Part shown: in pieces, positions 1-12,262 of the stretch
Position numbering within the stretch: the first letter of the stretch is position 1
Layout: every line of letters begins with the position of its first letter
Assembly: GCA_963281155.1 (NCBI GenBank)
Contig: CAUJLY010000006.1
Span: forward strand, 8,556,001 to 8,620,000
DNA length: 64,000 bases
Reading direction: 5' to 3'
DNA from: Rhabditophanes sp. KR3021
Lineage: Eukaryota; Nematoda; Chromadorea; Rhabditida; Alloionematidae
The notes under the pieces: generated by a model
Seen by the model: only the letters and a program-made list of their open reading frames with translations
The model's database searches: none
Told to the model about the DNA's origin: nothing
Made by a program: the position numbers and the translations under genes

Positions 1-3000
1 TGTTCTTCATTTTCTATTAAATCATCGAATTCAATTAAATCTGTTGGTTGCTTGTTAGCTAATTTTTGTTTTTGAACCAAGGAATAATACATTCCTTTAG
101 AATCTTCCATGAGTTCTTGATGATCACCAACCTAAATCATTCATATTTATAATCATGCAGAGTAAAATTACCTGTTCAACTTGCCCTTGGTTAATAACAT
201 AAATTTTGTTTGCTTTTTCAATTGTCGACAGTCTATGCGCAATAACAAATACAGTTTTATCTTTAAGGTTCTTATAAATAGCGTCTTGTACAAGAGCTTC
301 GGAGGTAGAATCCAAGCTAGAAGTACTCTCATCTAGCAAGATTATTTTACATTGTAAAACAAGCACACGAGCAATGCACAGTCTCTGAATTTGACCCCCA
401 CTAAAGAGGCAACCCTTTTCACCGCAAATAGAATCATATCCCAATTCTGTTTCCATAATAAATTCATGACAATTAGCCAATTTGGCTGCCTTGATCATTT
501 CTTCATCTGTACCGTTTTCACTTCCATAAAGAATGTTCTCGCGTATGGTTCCAGCAAATAAGACTGGATTTTGACTTACCAAGACAATTTTCTTGTGATA
601 ATAATCATTATCAAAGGTATTAATGTTTTTTCCATCTATTAAAATTTCGCCATCGCTTGGAAGGTAGAATCTTTTAATTAACGAAATGATTGAGGATTTG
701 CCTGCCCCACTTGGACCAACCAACGCAACAATTGTCCCAACATCAGCCTCAATTGTCAAATTATTTAAAACAATTTGATTTGGACGACTAGGATAACTAA
801 AATTAACATTTTTAAAGGTAACTTTTCCTTCAATAGGAGATTTGTCTGTTCCTGTCTTTGGAATTCTCGATACTCGTTCTATATATTCAAATACTTTCCT
901 CGATGAACCTACGGCGTCCATGATGTTTGAATACACCCAGGCCATGTCCATCAAATGTCTAGCCACAGGTAAAATTGTAGATCGTGTCAAATAGTCATCA
1001 TAGAAGCTTAGTGAGTTAGCAAAATATAACAATGAAATAAGTACTGGTAGAAGTCGTGTCATGTAATTCTTCATAATTCGAATCGATCTTATTTAAAAAG
1101 GATGCATGCTTTAGATATCATAAAAACAATTCTTAATCAAAAAATATGATTAAAAGACAAATTTAATAAAAGTGAATTTATAACTTTAATATTTGAAACA
1201 AATCCAAGTTTAGCTTTTCGAAAATTAATTTTTCAAGATGTTATTAAAGCCTTTTTTAAATGAGGATATCACGTTTTAATTGTTGTATTAGAAGTGTTAT
1301 TTTAAACAAAGCATTTGATAAATTTCTAAAGTTTTTTTTAATACTAAATGCTCAAAATACTGTTTAAGAAACATGGGCCTCTTATATGTCGATTAGTTAA
1401 AAAAATGGAGACAGAGGAGCTATTATGGATGGTATCAAATACTTTATAAATATTAACAAAACATTAATTTCCTGATACTTAAGCTTGTGGTGTTTTTTAA
1501 GTAATGCATATTTTTCCTAAATTATTTTTACGATAATTAGGGCTCACAACTTTTGATTTTACCAGTATTAAACTATATCTAAGCCATCCTTAAATAATAC
1601 TTTTCCACACACTAAGGTTCTATGACGACTTCTTTATAATTTTACCTATTTATCTGCGATTGATATAAGAGAAATTTAATTAAATCTTCGGCAGACATTC
1701 TTTTAGTCATGCAAATATAGCCTCCGTAAGCTAGAACTAAAACAAGGATTGTATTTTCACAAAGTTCTGCAAACCATCCGTACGAAATTTCAAGATATGC
1801 TTTTGTCCTTTTAACAACCAAATTTTTCTTCAGTAATTGCTCATATTTTCCGAGTTCTCTACCTTCAGATGCAAATGACTTGACTGTTTTCATTGCACTT
1901 AATATTTCTTCCGCTTTTTTATTTGAATTAGCTATTGTATCTTGATCTTTTTCACCTACCTTATCGAACATATTTCCGAATCTTGATGTAACGATTGCAT
2001 ATAATGGAATCATAATGAAGCAAACAATGCATAATCTCCAAGATAAAAGAAACATGTAAATAAATGATCCAGATAACATTAGCGAAACTCTTAGGGAGAC
2101 ATTAAAATTTGTTGCCATTAGACTAGCCATCTTTTCAACATCTGACGACAGTCTTGATGTTATTTCACCCGTTTGCAACTCATCGTAAAAGGCTGCATCT
2201 TGATAAATCAATGACTTAAGTAAATCCATTCTCATTTTTTGATGAATTAAAGCGGATGCCCATTCAGCCGATCCCCAAACTAAGCCACCGAAAAATGAAG
2301 AAACTAATGAAAGCCCTCCAACGAAACAAACTGATTTGATAATAACTTCAACACCACCCCCATTAACCAACTCAGCAATTAGTTTTCCAGTAAAAAATGG
2401 TACGGATACTAATGTTCCAGCGAAAATAACAGAACATGTAAAACTACCAGCAAACCAATATGAATAGTGTCTACAATAATTTATTAACTTCTTTCCTGTT
2501 TCATATGATGACATTTTTATTTCTTCTTCATCTTCTTCATTTATCAAAAGCTCAGATTCGTGATGTCTTGAAATTGGACGAACTAATATTGGGCAAATCT
2601 TTTCAATTGAAGCAACTACATTTTCTAAAAATTGCGGTAATTTGTGAGAATGCAATCCATAAACCCATATGCAAGAAGTTATAATTGCGGCTGTTATATT
2701 CCACACTACTGAATAATAAGATCCAATCGTCAAATGTAATTCTGAATGATCGGCCATACCCAGAAATTTAACCAAGCCATATGTCCATGTTACATAATTT
2801 GCAAACATGAGTATATTCTCATGGCATACTATAATTTTGTTTTGAAGATACAAAATCAACCCAGTAAACAAAATTGAACTTCTTATCAAAGCAATAACAA
2901 CAAAATCTATTGGTGAGGAAAACCAATTATAACCATCTTGTAATAACAAATTCTTGGCCAAATTTTGACTATCAAAAAAAAGTCCTTGATGATAAAATCC

Positions 3001-3081
3001 TAGTGCAAATATAGAAGTTAATAAGTCGACAGATATAGCTGTTATCAATAAAGGCACTGTGATTTGCGGTCTGTATAACAT
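1..3081 (-). CDS. TAP-like ABC half-transporter (ABCB9/HAF type), C-terminus cut by window edge
   Basis: Exons on the minus strand are 3081-1646, 958-172 and 131-1; introns are 687 and 40 nt with GT-AG ends and continuous frame. The protein is at least 784 residues, against roughly 770 for ABCB9/TAPL. The N-terminal ~150 residues are hydrophobic like the extra TMD0 of TAP/TAPL. An acidic stretch near residue 185 follows, then the six-helix ABC membrane domain. The nucleotide-binding domain in exon 2 shows Walker A GPSGAGKSS (about 560-568), Q-loop VSQNP, a signature in which LSGGQ is FSGGQ (about 664-668), Walker B IILLDE and H-loop IAHRLS. Family members work as dimers; TAPL and nematode HAF-4/HAF-9 move peptides into lysosomes or related organelles. 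The substrate here is inferred. The start is the ATG opening the first hydrophobic segment. The final residues lie left of the window. Confidence 0.88.
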
Positions 3082-4222
3082 TTTGAAGATACTAACGTAA
3101 TACTTTATTTAGTGGAATGATTACTTTTATTTAAATGACTAAAAGTAGGAAGTGTAAATGAATATATAGTACATTTCACGCTCTTTAAATATTTAAAAGT
3201 GATTCTGATATGTTGAAACAAGTGTGCTTGTAAAGTTCCTTGTCAAAATTGATAACATTTATTCAAAGATCACAAAATACTTCAGTTTTGTTAATTAAAT
3301 GGGACGATTATTTCATTATATTTAAGTTTTAGCAATTAAATGAGTTTATCTTTATTTATTAAGGAATTTAAATTACATGTGTTCCTAAAACGGTTTCAAT
3401 ATAAGTATTTAAAACGTATGGAAGAGCGTGTCTTTGTAATGTCACAAATCAAATAGATTTTGCAAAATTTAAGATTATGATTCAATTTTTAAATGTTAAA
3501 AATTTCATAAATACATTATTTATGTCATTAATCAACTATCAAATAAATTAATGGGTAAACAAGAACTAGTTGAAGTTTATAAACCAAAAGAACAAGCGAA
3601 CATTATTTCGTAATATCTTAACAAACAAAATTTGAGATTTTTTAAAAGTACTTTTGCAAAATAAATAGAATATATGATATCATTATTTTGTCTTTCGAAA
3701 TATTTATTCGATTTTACAAAAAAATAGTTTTTGTCAAATGTGTGATTAAATTGTCATTTAACTAACGATACACTTAAGGTGACAAACGTTTTATGGAATT
3801 GTACTTTTAAATAATATTATTATTCAAATGTTGCTTCCTATATTTGATAAAATGTATACTCATATTCCTTCAAAATATTATGCATATTCACAAAAATAAA
3901 TAGAATTCGGAATTTAATCCTGGAATAACTTCAGATTACAACTTTTTTAGGAATGATAGTTTACACATATAAATGACCGTCTTCTTTTCGTTATTACCAA
4001 AGGTTCTTTTTGAATATTATGAATTCTTGAAGAAAGTGTAATATGTAATTAATTTTTCTCCAAGAATAATGAAAATATCCCATACTTTGAATTTACAAAA
4101 AAAATATAGATAAAAACTATTTACTAATCATCTGCAACGAATAAATACAAATTCAAATTACACTAGAAAATCAGCTTATAAAACCACATCTAAGTAATTA
4201 AATAAGTTGAAGTGCGTTTATA
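3082..4222. other. Intergenic, no gene seen
   Basis: About 1.1 kb of AT-rich sequence between the 5' end of the ABC transporter and the 3' end of the next minus-strand gene. It would hold the ABC promoter, but I see no distinctive motif or coding-like stretch. Confidence 0.6.
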
Positions 4223-5487
4223 TTATTTTTTAGATGTTGGCAAAACACGTCTTTCAAATCGGCGAGGCTCACACATTGATATTGGACTCAAGGGTGCTAT
4301 TGGATTCGATTTTTTGGCACCACGGAATCGTTTAGGGGTTTTTAGTGTAATACGTTTGGGCATTGCTGAAACCCTCTTTTCAGAAATGCCGGTTGTTAAA
4401 TCTAATTGTGGGACGCGGCGAACTGGCCTAAGGATTGTTAGTCGAAAACATTTGGGCATTCGCGATTGAATATTTTCAGGAATGACGATTCTGTTATCTA
4501 AACCTTGAGCTAGACTAGGGGATCCCGGTACGTTTGGTTGATTAGTTTCTGCTGTAAGCATATTCGCAGGAATAACGACTGTTCTATCTGCTTTTTCGGC
4601 ACTACTAGATGGTATAGGGATATTTGGTTGAATATTTTTAAGTACATCGGTTTCTATATTATCAGGAATAGCAATTGTTGTATCCGATTCTATATTATCA
4701 GGAACGACAGTTGTTGTATCTGACTTTTCGGCTGGACAAGGTCGTTTAAGGAATATAGATTCAATTTTTCGGAGTAAATCTGATTCTGTCATTTCAGGAA
4801 TTACGGTAGTTGCATCTGATTCCTTAATTTCAGGAAATACGATTGTTGGATCATCTTCTAGTTTACGACGAAGTCTAGCACTTCTTAGTTGAATATATTT
4901 GATTCTTTTTGCTTCTATGTCTTTAGCAATTACTAACTTACTTTCAGTTAATTCAGAATGAAGTTTAGCATGTTCTAAATCTTGTCGTTCTCTTTGTCTT
5001 CTTTTCCTTTCTCCTTCACTTAGTGGTTTTGGTAATATTTTGGAGCATGAAGGAGATTGACTGGGAACAATTGATGGCATACATTTTTTAGAAGCCGGTT
5101 CACCTGAAACAATTGGTGATATTCTATTTGTAGAAGTCGGTTACCTGAAATGATTGATGATATGTATTGGCTTGCAACTGCATCATATCCAGAGCAATTT
5201 GCATCCATTAAAGCACTCTTAAAATCATTCATGGTGTATGGAGCTTTTATGATAATTGCTTTAATTTCTTTCCCATCATCAACAGAATTTTTTAAACGCT
5301 GTAACTTGCGTGAATTTCTTTTTCTTTCACATTCCTTTATTCTGGCAATTTCATGTTGCATCAAAATCATTGAAGAATGAAGATTATCCATATTTGTCTT
5401 GGCCCTCTCAACTGCATCCTTTTGACGTTGTCGGTATGCTTTCTGTCTTTCGGCTTTGGTCATAGGCGTTTTCCTAATGCCCGGCAT
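4223..5487 (-). CDS. Unrecognised basic/acidic repeat protein with an intron inside a tandem repeat
   Basis: Two exons, 5487-5145 and 5103-4223, are joined across a 41-nt intron (GTAACC...TTTCAG); the spliced frame gives 407 residues. No family is recognised. Residues 1-50 and the start of exon 2 each carry a very basic, probably coiled helix (AERQKAYRQRQK, then GERKRRQRERQ), suggesting an internal duplication. The middle has about six degenerate acidic repeats of the form T(V/I)xIPxxIxSD. The C-terminal ~90 residues are again Lys/Arg-rich (TPKRFRGAKK). The composition suggests a nuclear, nucleic-acid-contacting protein, but that is inference. ATG 5487 is chosen because the longer frame begins only with TTG. 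A TTTTGCAG acceptor-like site just upstream could mark a 5'UTR intron. Intron and following exon sequence are diverged tandem copies (see findings). Confidence 0.6.
5061..5170 (-). repeat. Diverged ~42-nt tandem repeat spanning an intron
   Basis: On the minus strand, 5144-5104 (41 nt, GTAACCGACTTCTA...TTTCAG) and 5103-5061 (43 nt, GTGAACCGGCTTCTA...CCCAG) align over nearly their whole length. The last ~25 nt of the preceding exon (5170-5145, ...CATCAATCATTTCAG) resemble the tail of both. The first full unit is the intron; the second is coding. Confidence 0.7.
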
Positions 5488-6331
5488 AATTGCAGTTACC
5501 TGCAAAATCAAGAACCATTAAGTATCGAAATAAGGGAGCTGTCAGAAAATAGTAAAACTATCAAGCAGAAATTATCCGCGGATATTGTAAGAAAAGAATA
5601 TAATGTAAATATATGGTTTCAATGATAATTTTATTTTGATCCAAAATATTATTTATGAAGAATTTTGTACTGAAATGTAAATTGGTATATCAATTGAACT
5701 TTCTTTTGCTGTATTCTAAAATAATGACACAAAGGATATATTTTTAAATTTGGCAACAACGCTGATACTGAAAATAGTCACGATAGGAGTAGATATAAAA
5801 AGTATCAAAAAAACTGAAATATAAATATGCTGATGATTTCTGAAAGAACGAATAAAACCGATTTTCCGAATATTATAAGTTATTATAAGTTTTTAAAATT
5901 CAAAACTGCTACCAGTTTAAGTAATGAGCAATTTCAATCTCATATTAATTTGATAATATAACATATAAGAGCGATATTACAGATAATAATTGAGTGTTCT
6001 AATTTTTTAAAAATTAGTAGAAACATAAGTTTTAAGTGCTTATTATTCTTTTGTAGCCTTTATTTTTAAATCATAATTAAAAAATGTTGAAATTTGTATC
6101 TCGTTATTCAGATCAGTCGAATTTAAAAAATTCATATTTGGTTTGATGGATTGTAGGTCTAAAAAATTCCACGACAAATAATTTTAATTAAAGCATAAAA
6201 TGTAGCATATTGTAATTTAGTGAAGATTCTATTATGCATGTTTAATAAACATTTTTCCCCAAATTTAATTAACCAGTATTTTGTACACATAGCCACGAAA
6301 TGCAAAAAACAACAACTTGGAATATGGTCCC

Positions 6332-6341
6332 GTCACGTGAC
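6332..6341. promoter_or_regulatory. CLEAR-type palindromic E-box GTCACGTGAC
   Basis: The 10-bp perfect palindrome GTCACGTGAC matches the CLEAR element bound by TFEB/TFE3/HLH-30 bHLH-Zip factors in other animals. The match is seen directly; function here is inference. The nearest confident start codons are 0.85 kb (minus) and 2.3 kb (plus) away. Confidence 0.3.
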
Positions 6342-8076
6342 AATCGGAACTCCCGTCTTCTACTATTTTAGCATATGCATAAATAGATTAAAATTAAATT
6401 AGGCAATTGAATTTTCTTTTATAAATTAAAAAACTTTGAAGAAAGGATTAAAATCTTACCTCCTGGCCGCCCAACAATTAGACAATTTTACGATTGGAAG
6501 CCTCTTGAAAAAAGAACCGTTGACAGACCACCTCTCATAATGCTCGAAACCAAAGAAATTAAAACTGCCACTCTAAGATTCGAAATTTAAGCATTAAGCC
6601 AAGCTATATATAGTTGTTAAGACTATAATCTGATACCGATGTCGAAATAAGCGATAATTTTAAGTGTGTTTATTTCATTTACTTGTATCCTTCATTCCTT
6701 CACAGGAATACAATTATGCTTGATACGATAGTTATAAAATAGAAAATATGTATGAAAGACAGTGCTGGAAACGCTAATACTGCCTAAATGAAAGAGTTAT
6801 ATACAGATGAAAAGGACATTTGACTAAAGTATGAACAATCATTTTTGAAGCGTTTCTCTAAATATATGTTAGACAATATTATTTAGGTATATGCACTACT
6901 CTTATGGCAATCCACTCTTATTTTGCAAACATTTGTACACTGATGTGTAGAAGGGATTTAGATTAGAACACTTGCTTTATATAAAACAGTTGTTATTTGA
7001 TGAAATTAAAATATATATGCACATAGTTAGAAAGCGCTTGATTAAGACTTTTTAGTCTACCAGATATAACAAATGAATATTACATATGAAAGTAGGGAAG
7101 GTTCGTGGAAACTTAGTGACAGAAGTTGTTTGTGTCAAAGATATACCCCATATAAATATTATTGTTGAGTGTGAATATGCTTATAGTGAAATATTTGGCA
7201 AGTTGTTGTATGGCTTGGATAATTTGATTATTAGTGTAAATTCATTTATTAAGATTTTATTATATTTAGATTATCCCTTACCATTTCCATTTAGTATGCT
7301 TTGATAACAAAATCAGTCTTAATTTACTTGTTTAAAATAAAAGTTTCTATTTATCTTACTTTTTATCTGTACTCACTTTGGGAAGGAGAGCTTTCAGCTC
7401 TATCCCAACACAAATACATCATATCATGAACATTTAAATATACAATGTGCTAATATCTAGGAGAGGTCTTTCTTGTGACACTTTCGTCCGCCCAAATTTA
7501 CACATTAAAGATTTAAAGTGCAGCTGTTCAGAATAGTTAGTATATAAAACCTTTTTATGAAGGATGCGTTGTATACATATATTTCTGCGTAATGATTATG
7601 GTTGCAATATGTGGCAGACTATATTGGTTGCCAGGAACGAAGTAATTAAAGAATCTCGCTTGAGATATTCTTTATGCTGCATAAAATAACAGATAGCAGT
7701 GCTGCTTGGCAAATTGAAATGGAAAACACAATTTATTAAGCTGGATGTATCAAAGATGTATGTTAAGTAATTTTTTTTGCAAAATGGCGTCATTTTTTCA
7801 TAATTTTACTGATACTTAATTGCATGTCTGCCAATTTTTTATTTTACATACCAAATCTTTATTAGGATAAAAAAGTGTATGTAGTTTTACCTGCTCTACA
7901 TGATTCTAACAACAATCTACTCTATAACGTAAAAATACTCTATGCAAATCTATCATTAATTTTGTTGTGACGCCAAACATCGCACAATGTCTTGAGTGTA
8001 ATAATTTGGGAAAGTATATCTTTAAAAAGTTGTTGATGTGCTGGTACTGAAGATTAAGTTTGACATATATACATTT

Positions 8077-8096
8077 TAGACTAAACGTTTAGTCTA
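8077..8096. repeat. Perfect 20-bp palindrome
   Basis: TAGACTAAACGTTTAGTCTA is its own reverse complement over all 20 bases, about 520 bp upstream of the muniscin ATG. It could be a dimeric transcription-factor site. Nothing else identifies it. Confidence 0.6.
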
Positions 8097-8619
8097 TTTA
8101 AATACTATTTATAGTTTGTGACATTGCCAAATATCCACATATTCTCTATGATGACATATTCAATACATTTTTTAAATTAATCGTATCAAATCAGCGTACT
8201 TTTTTGTATAGTAATACAAACTTACATCATTTTAGAAATACATTTAAAATAATGACTAATACACAAACAGTTATGTTTCCGAAAAGGTTTCGATCGTACA
8301 AAAAGTGATAAATATTAGAATTAATTGTTTGATGTGAAATCTATACATAAACAAAAAATAAACGACTGAGATTATTTTCCAAAAAAGGGTGTTTATATTG
8401 GTCTCTTTTAACTAATACTTATTTATATTGGAAAATGTGATATATTAATTTAATTGATACTTTGTATAGCTTTACACTATTAAACAATGCACAATATGCG
8501 ATGTACTATGTGTGTAACTAAATTTATGGCCATCTATTTCATATGCTTTTTTGCTTCTCTTTCAACTATAACATCTCTAACTTAATTTGCTTTTAGATTC
8601 ATACATGCCGTTTTAAAAC

Positions 8620-11600
8620 ATGACTTCAATTGACTTTACAAAGCACTTTTGGGGTGAACATCATCATGGTTTCCAAGTTTTATACCAAAATTTACATAAA
8701 CAAGAAGATTCGTCGCAAGACTTTTTAAGTTTTGTTCGGGAGCGCATCAACATTGAAGATGCCAAATTAAAAGCTATTGAAAGAGGAATCAACAGGGCTT
8801 CTGAGAACACGATTAATAACACTTCTTTTGGCCAAACCTGGCGTCTTACCAAGGAAACGATGGAACTAAACAAAGAGATCCAACTTTCAATAATTAATCA
8901 CCTAGGCGACTTGACCAAAGATGTGACTGCACACTGTGAAAACATATTCAAAGAACGCAAGAAAATGAAGGAGTACAACATGGCTCAAATAATTAAAGAA
9001 ATGAATTCTTCAAAACAGGACTTACTCAAAGCGAAAGAACAGTATTTGGGTCGTTACGCTGATTGGGAAACTTTCAAAAAGTCTAATCTTCCTGCGTCGA
9101 AGGATACTACAAAATTAGAGCTTAAATTAAAAAAAGCGAAGGACGAATATAAGGGTTTAGTAGACAAATGCAATAAACACCGAAATGAGTATGTTTTAAA
9201 GATGGTGGATGCGCTGAGAGAAATGCAAACCCAAACGGAGAAGCATAATCAAAAGATGAAAGCATTTTTTCTCCATTACTCTCGTACCCTCAATGATAGT
9301 CAGATGGCAAAGGCACAGGTTGCTGGGCAATATCAGGAATCAATTGAAAAGATAGATACATCTGTATTGCTAGCTAATTTTGTTATTGATAAGGGTACTG
9401 GTTCGGAAAAGCCTGGTCTTTACGTTTTCGAAGAGCTTAATTTAGGCTCTTCTGACAGTTCACCACTAAATGGATTGTTACCCACCGTTGCCTCAATGCC
9501 TATATTATCCGCAGCGGGATATGTCCCTAATTCTGGGAAAAGTGAGACAGATAGCCTTAACACGGTTACTGACTTGATATCTCTTGAAACGTTTAATAAT
9601 GACAATACTTCAAGCAACAATACATCAGGTATTTTGGAAGCAGCTCCCAGTCAGGAGGCAAACATGGATAAGGTAGTAAATATTTTTTTTACTTATTTTA
9701 ACTTTGTTATTATTTAGGGTAGCATAAGCGGAGGAAGTGATAGTGGTGTCTCTCAAAACCAATGCAGCAATTTCAACGAAAGCAAAGACAAGCAAGGCTC
9801 GACAAGCAGGATAAACTTTTCATGGCTAAAAATGTCGAAAAAGAATGTGGGGCAGCCATCCACGAACGGTGGCACTTCAACTCCGACCGAAAACATCATC
9901 GACGGCTCATTTGTAGATATCTCCAACCAACCTCCTACTTTGTATGGCAATCTATTTAAGCGTCAAACTAAAAACTCTACCAGCTCTAAGAAAGACTATG
10001 AAGGTGCTTTAAGTACTAGCGGTTCTATCAATTTCCATGGCAACGACTTTTCTGATCCGAAGAAAGCGTCCTCCCACAATATTTCAGACAGCAGTGCCTT
10101 GGATGTAGATGATGAAGGCTATACAATTCGCAAAGAAAACAATCTGGATGAGGGAAACCGCACTACTTGGAGCAGCTCGGATTCCTCAGGTAAATTTCTT
10201 CCTTAAAGCCACGATTTAAAATCTTTTAGATGATGAAGAACGTGATTTAGGAGCTACGAAAATAAAACACCTCATTATAAAACCAGTTGATTCAAATTTT
10301 TCTCGCAAAACGGCTTCAGTTGACGAACTTCGAGATGCTATGGGTAGCATATCACTGACAAACATATCTAAAAGCAATACCTTTACCAAAGAATTCCCAA
10401 AGTCAACGGCTCCTAGCCCGTTTACACAATCATTAAATGTGGGTGGCCTTAGGCCATGCTTAACGGGAGATCAAATTTTCCGAAAAAAGTTCAATGAAAA
10501 TGATTTTGGTGAATTGAGTTTATTATCAATGTCAAATAGTCAATCAACAAATACACTGACAAGCCAAGTCCCCACACAAGACATGTACAAATCAAAGGAC
10601 AGTTTAAATAATAGCTCTGCATCAGGCATAGCGAGGGCTCGACCACGACCAACATCAACAGTTAATATGTTTTCTACAACAATGTTTGATACATACAAGA
10701 ACATTGCAGAATCAGCTATTCCAGAAGGAGTAGCAGTTACTGCCAATATCCCTTTGCCTAATAGGAAACCAAGCATAGAGTCAAATGAAGAGGAGTTGAA
10801 AGATTTAAAGCCAAATCCGACTTTGGATAACTCTAATAGCATTTCCTTAAATTCACTAAATAGTGATCATAATTCATTAAGTTTTGGGTCTGGCGATAGA
10901 TCTTACTTTGACTTTTCAAATGCGCTTTCAAACGCATCGCCTCAATTAGTTTCATCTAATGCTTCCATCAAAATATCATTTGCTGTTAATGAGTATATCC
11001 ATTCGTGGTGTAAAAGTTCTGAACAATCGCCAGAGATTAGGATTTTCGGGACTGTATTGTTGTCAATACCAAGTGCAGCCCTAACAGCCTTCAACGATGC
11101 TGCAAATTTTGAGCGTCTAAGTAATTTCTCCTTCTTACTGACAGATGCCAGAGACATAAAAGCCATAATAGCTCATAAACGTCTTGTCATAGGACCTGTA
11201 GAGACTTTAATTTCTAACTCCAAATATCAAATAACTCTATGTAAGAATGAAATGAAGCGATGGTTAAATGAACAATACGATAAAACTCCCAACACTCCAT
11301 TTTTCGTGACTGACGTATGTATTTTAAGCCTAGATTTAGCATATCATGGTAATAATTAATTCGCTTTTAGGTACTTCGATATGAACTACAACAAACCATT
11401 GCCCCTCCGATTCTGTTACAATATTTTATCAAACCAAGTCCGTCGCATTCTGATGTGAGAATTAATTGGAATGTCAATCAAATGAATGGAGAAGGCCACT
11501 TTCATAATGATAAGAGATTGACTGCGGTTAGTTTTGGGTTACAAGTTTCCGGAAGTCCGAAATCAGCACATTTTGACCCTCCTGGTTTATTGTATGTTTG

Positions 11601-11957
11601 AAGAAGTATTTAAAAGTAGTTATGTTTTTTGCTAATTTCAGTGATCTCGCAAAGAATACTATAACATGGCAGTTCAAAGAAATTGATCCTCTAACTCAGA
11701 CATGTGGTTGTCTAAAAGCAAGAGTTTTTTTAGCCGACGGCCCTGCAAAAACTTTCTCCAACCTATTTGTTCAGTTCCAAATATTAGGAGAAAGTTACTC
11801 CAAACTTAACATCTTATCAAGCTCAGACGAAAATCATTACAAGCTTGCCTTAATTCGAAAAAAGATTCTATCGGGGAAGTATTTTGCGGAGCCAGTCCCA
11901 GTTCCTATAAATGACACCCCTTCGACTGCTAGTTCAGTTTTAACATTAAATAATTAA
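8620..11957 (+). CDS. Muniscin: F-BAR and mu-homology-domain endocytic adaptor (FCHO/Syp1 family)
   Basis: Five exons, 8620-9672, 9718-10189, 10230-11314, 11371-11591 and 11642-11957, with introns of 45, 40, 56 and 50 nt, give 1048 residues. Residues 1 to ~250 are a highly helical F-BAR domain beginning TSIDFTKHFWGEHHHGF. A Ser/Asn-rich linker carries the muniscin hallmark DDEGYTIRKE near residue 483, then SSDSSDDEERD. The C-terminal ~290 residues are the mu-homology domain (ISFAVNEYIHSW ... ITWQFKEI ... FVQFQILG). FCHO proteins bend plasma membrane and open AP2 to start clathrin-coated pits; the mu-homology domain binds Eps15/intersectin-type scaffolds. FCHO fits better than SGIP1 because the F-BAR domain is present. 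The product is somewhat longer than usual because the linker is long. TAA ends the frame. Confidence 0.95.
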
Positions 11958-12262
11958 ACACATTAACATACAAAAGATTTATCAGTAAATATTTTTCATA
12001 TTGGGTGTAAATTTGCTACATTTTATTATAATAAATCTGTAATATTACAATCTGTACAGTTTAATCTAAGGTTCAGGATCAAAAACTGGTCTAAATGACA
12101 ATCTGGGACGGCTCGGTTTTAAACTGCTAAAAAATGCAAATATGATTAGATTGTATTTTTATGTTAAATTTTATAAAAAAATCTTTATATAAATAGTAGG
12201 CAAAATTTAAAAGAAAGTACTTGTAACAAAGTCAAAGAACCTGGGTACCAGTATCTATTAAT
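11958..12262. other. Muniscin 3' flank and short spacer
   Basis: About 300 bp. AATAAA-like sequence follows the muniscin stop, and the only other notable element is the TATA-like motif at 12186-12196. A short minus-strand frame at about 12077-12128 that follows a TTTTTTAG acceptor-like site has no partner exon. Confidence 0.4.
12186..12196 (+). promoter_or_regulatory. TATA-box-like sequence TATATAAATAG
   Basis: TATATAAATAG lies 67 bp before ATG 12263, a plausible core-promoter distance for the small secreted-protein candidate. In DNA this AT-rich, chance matches are common. Confidence 0.2.

Larger units (their letters stand above)
5488..8619. other. 3.1 kb intergenic region with a few distinctive elements
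   Basis: No gene can be supported. It contains a GTCACGTGAC palindrome (6332-6341), a less AT-rich coding-like island near 6290-6590 open on both strands, a perfect 20-bp palindrome (8077-8096), and a possible 5'UTR splice acceptor (TTTTAG) shortly before the muniscin start. A helical-looking plus-strand frame at about 5510-5620 lies next to the 5' end of the charged repeat protein gene and is unsupported. Confidence 0.5.

Noticed and set aside
5377..5625. Plus-strand frame opposite the 5' end of the charged repeat protein gene
   Set aside because: Its first two thirds are antisense to a better-supported exon; only the last 35 residues look protein-like.
12077..12128. Terminal-exon-like minus frame after TTTTTTAG ending in TAG
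   Set aside because: No upstream minus exon with a donor in phase could be found; all frames to its right are closed.
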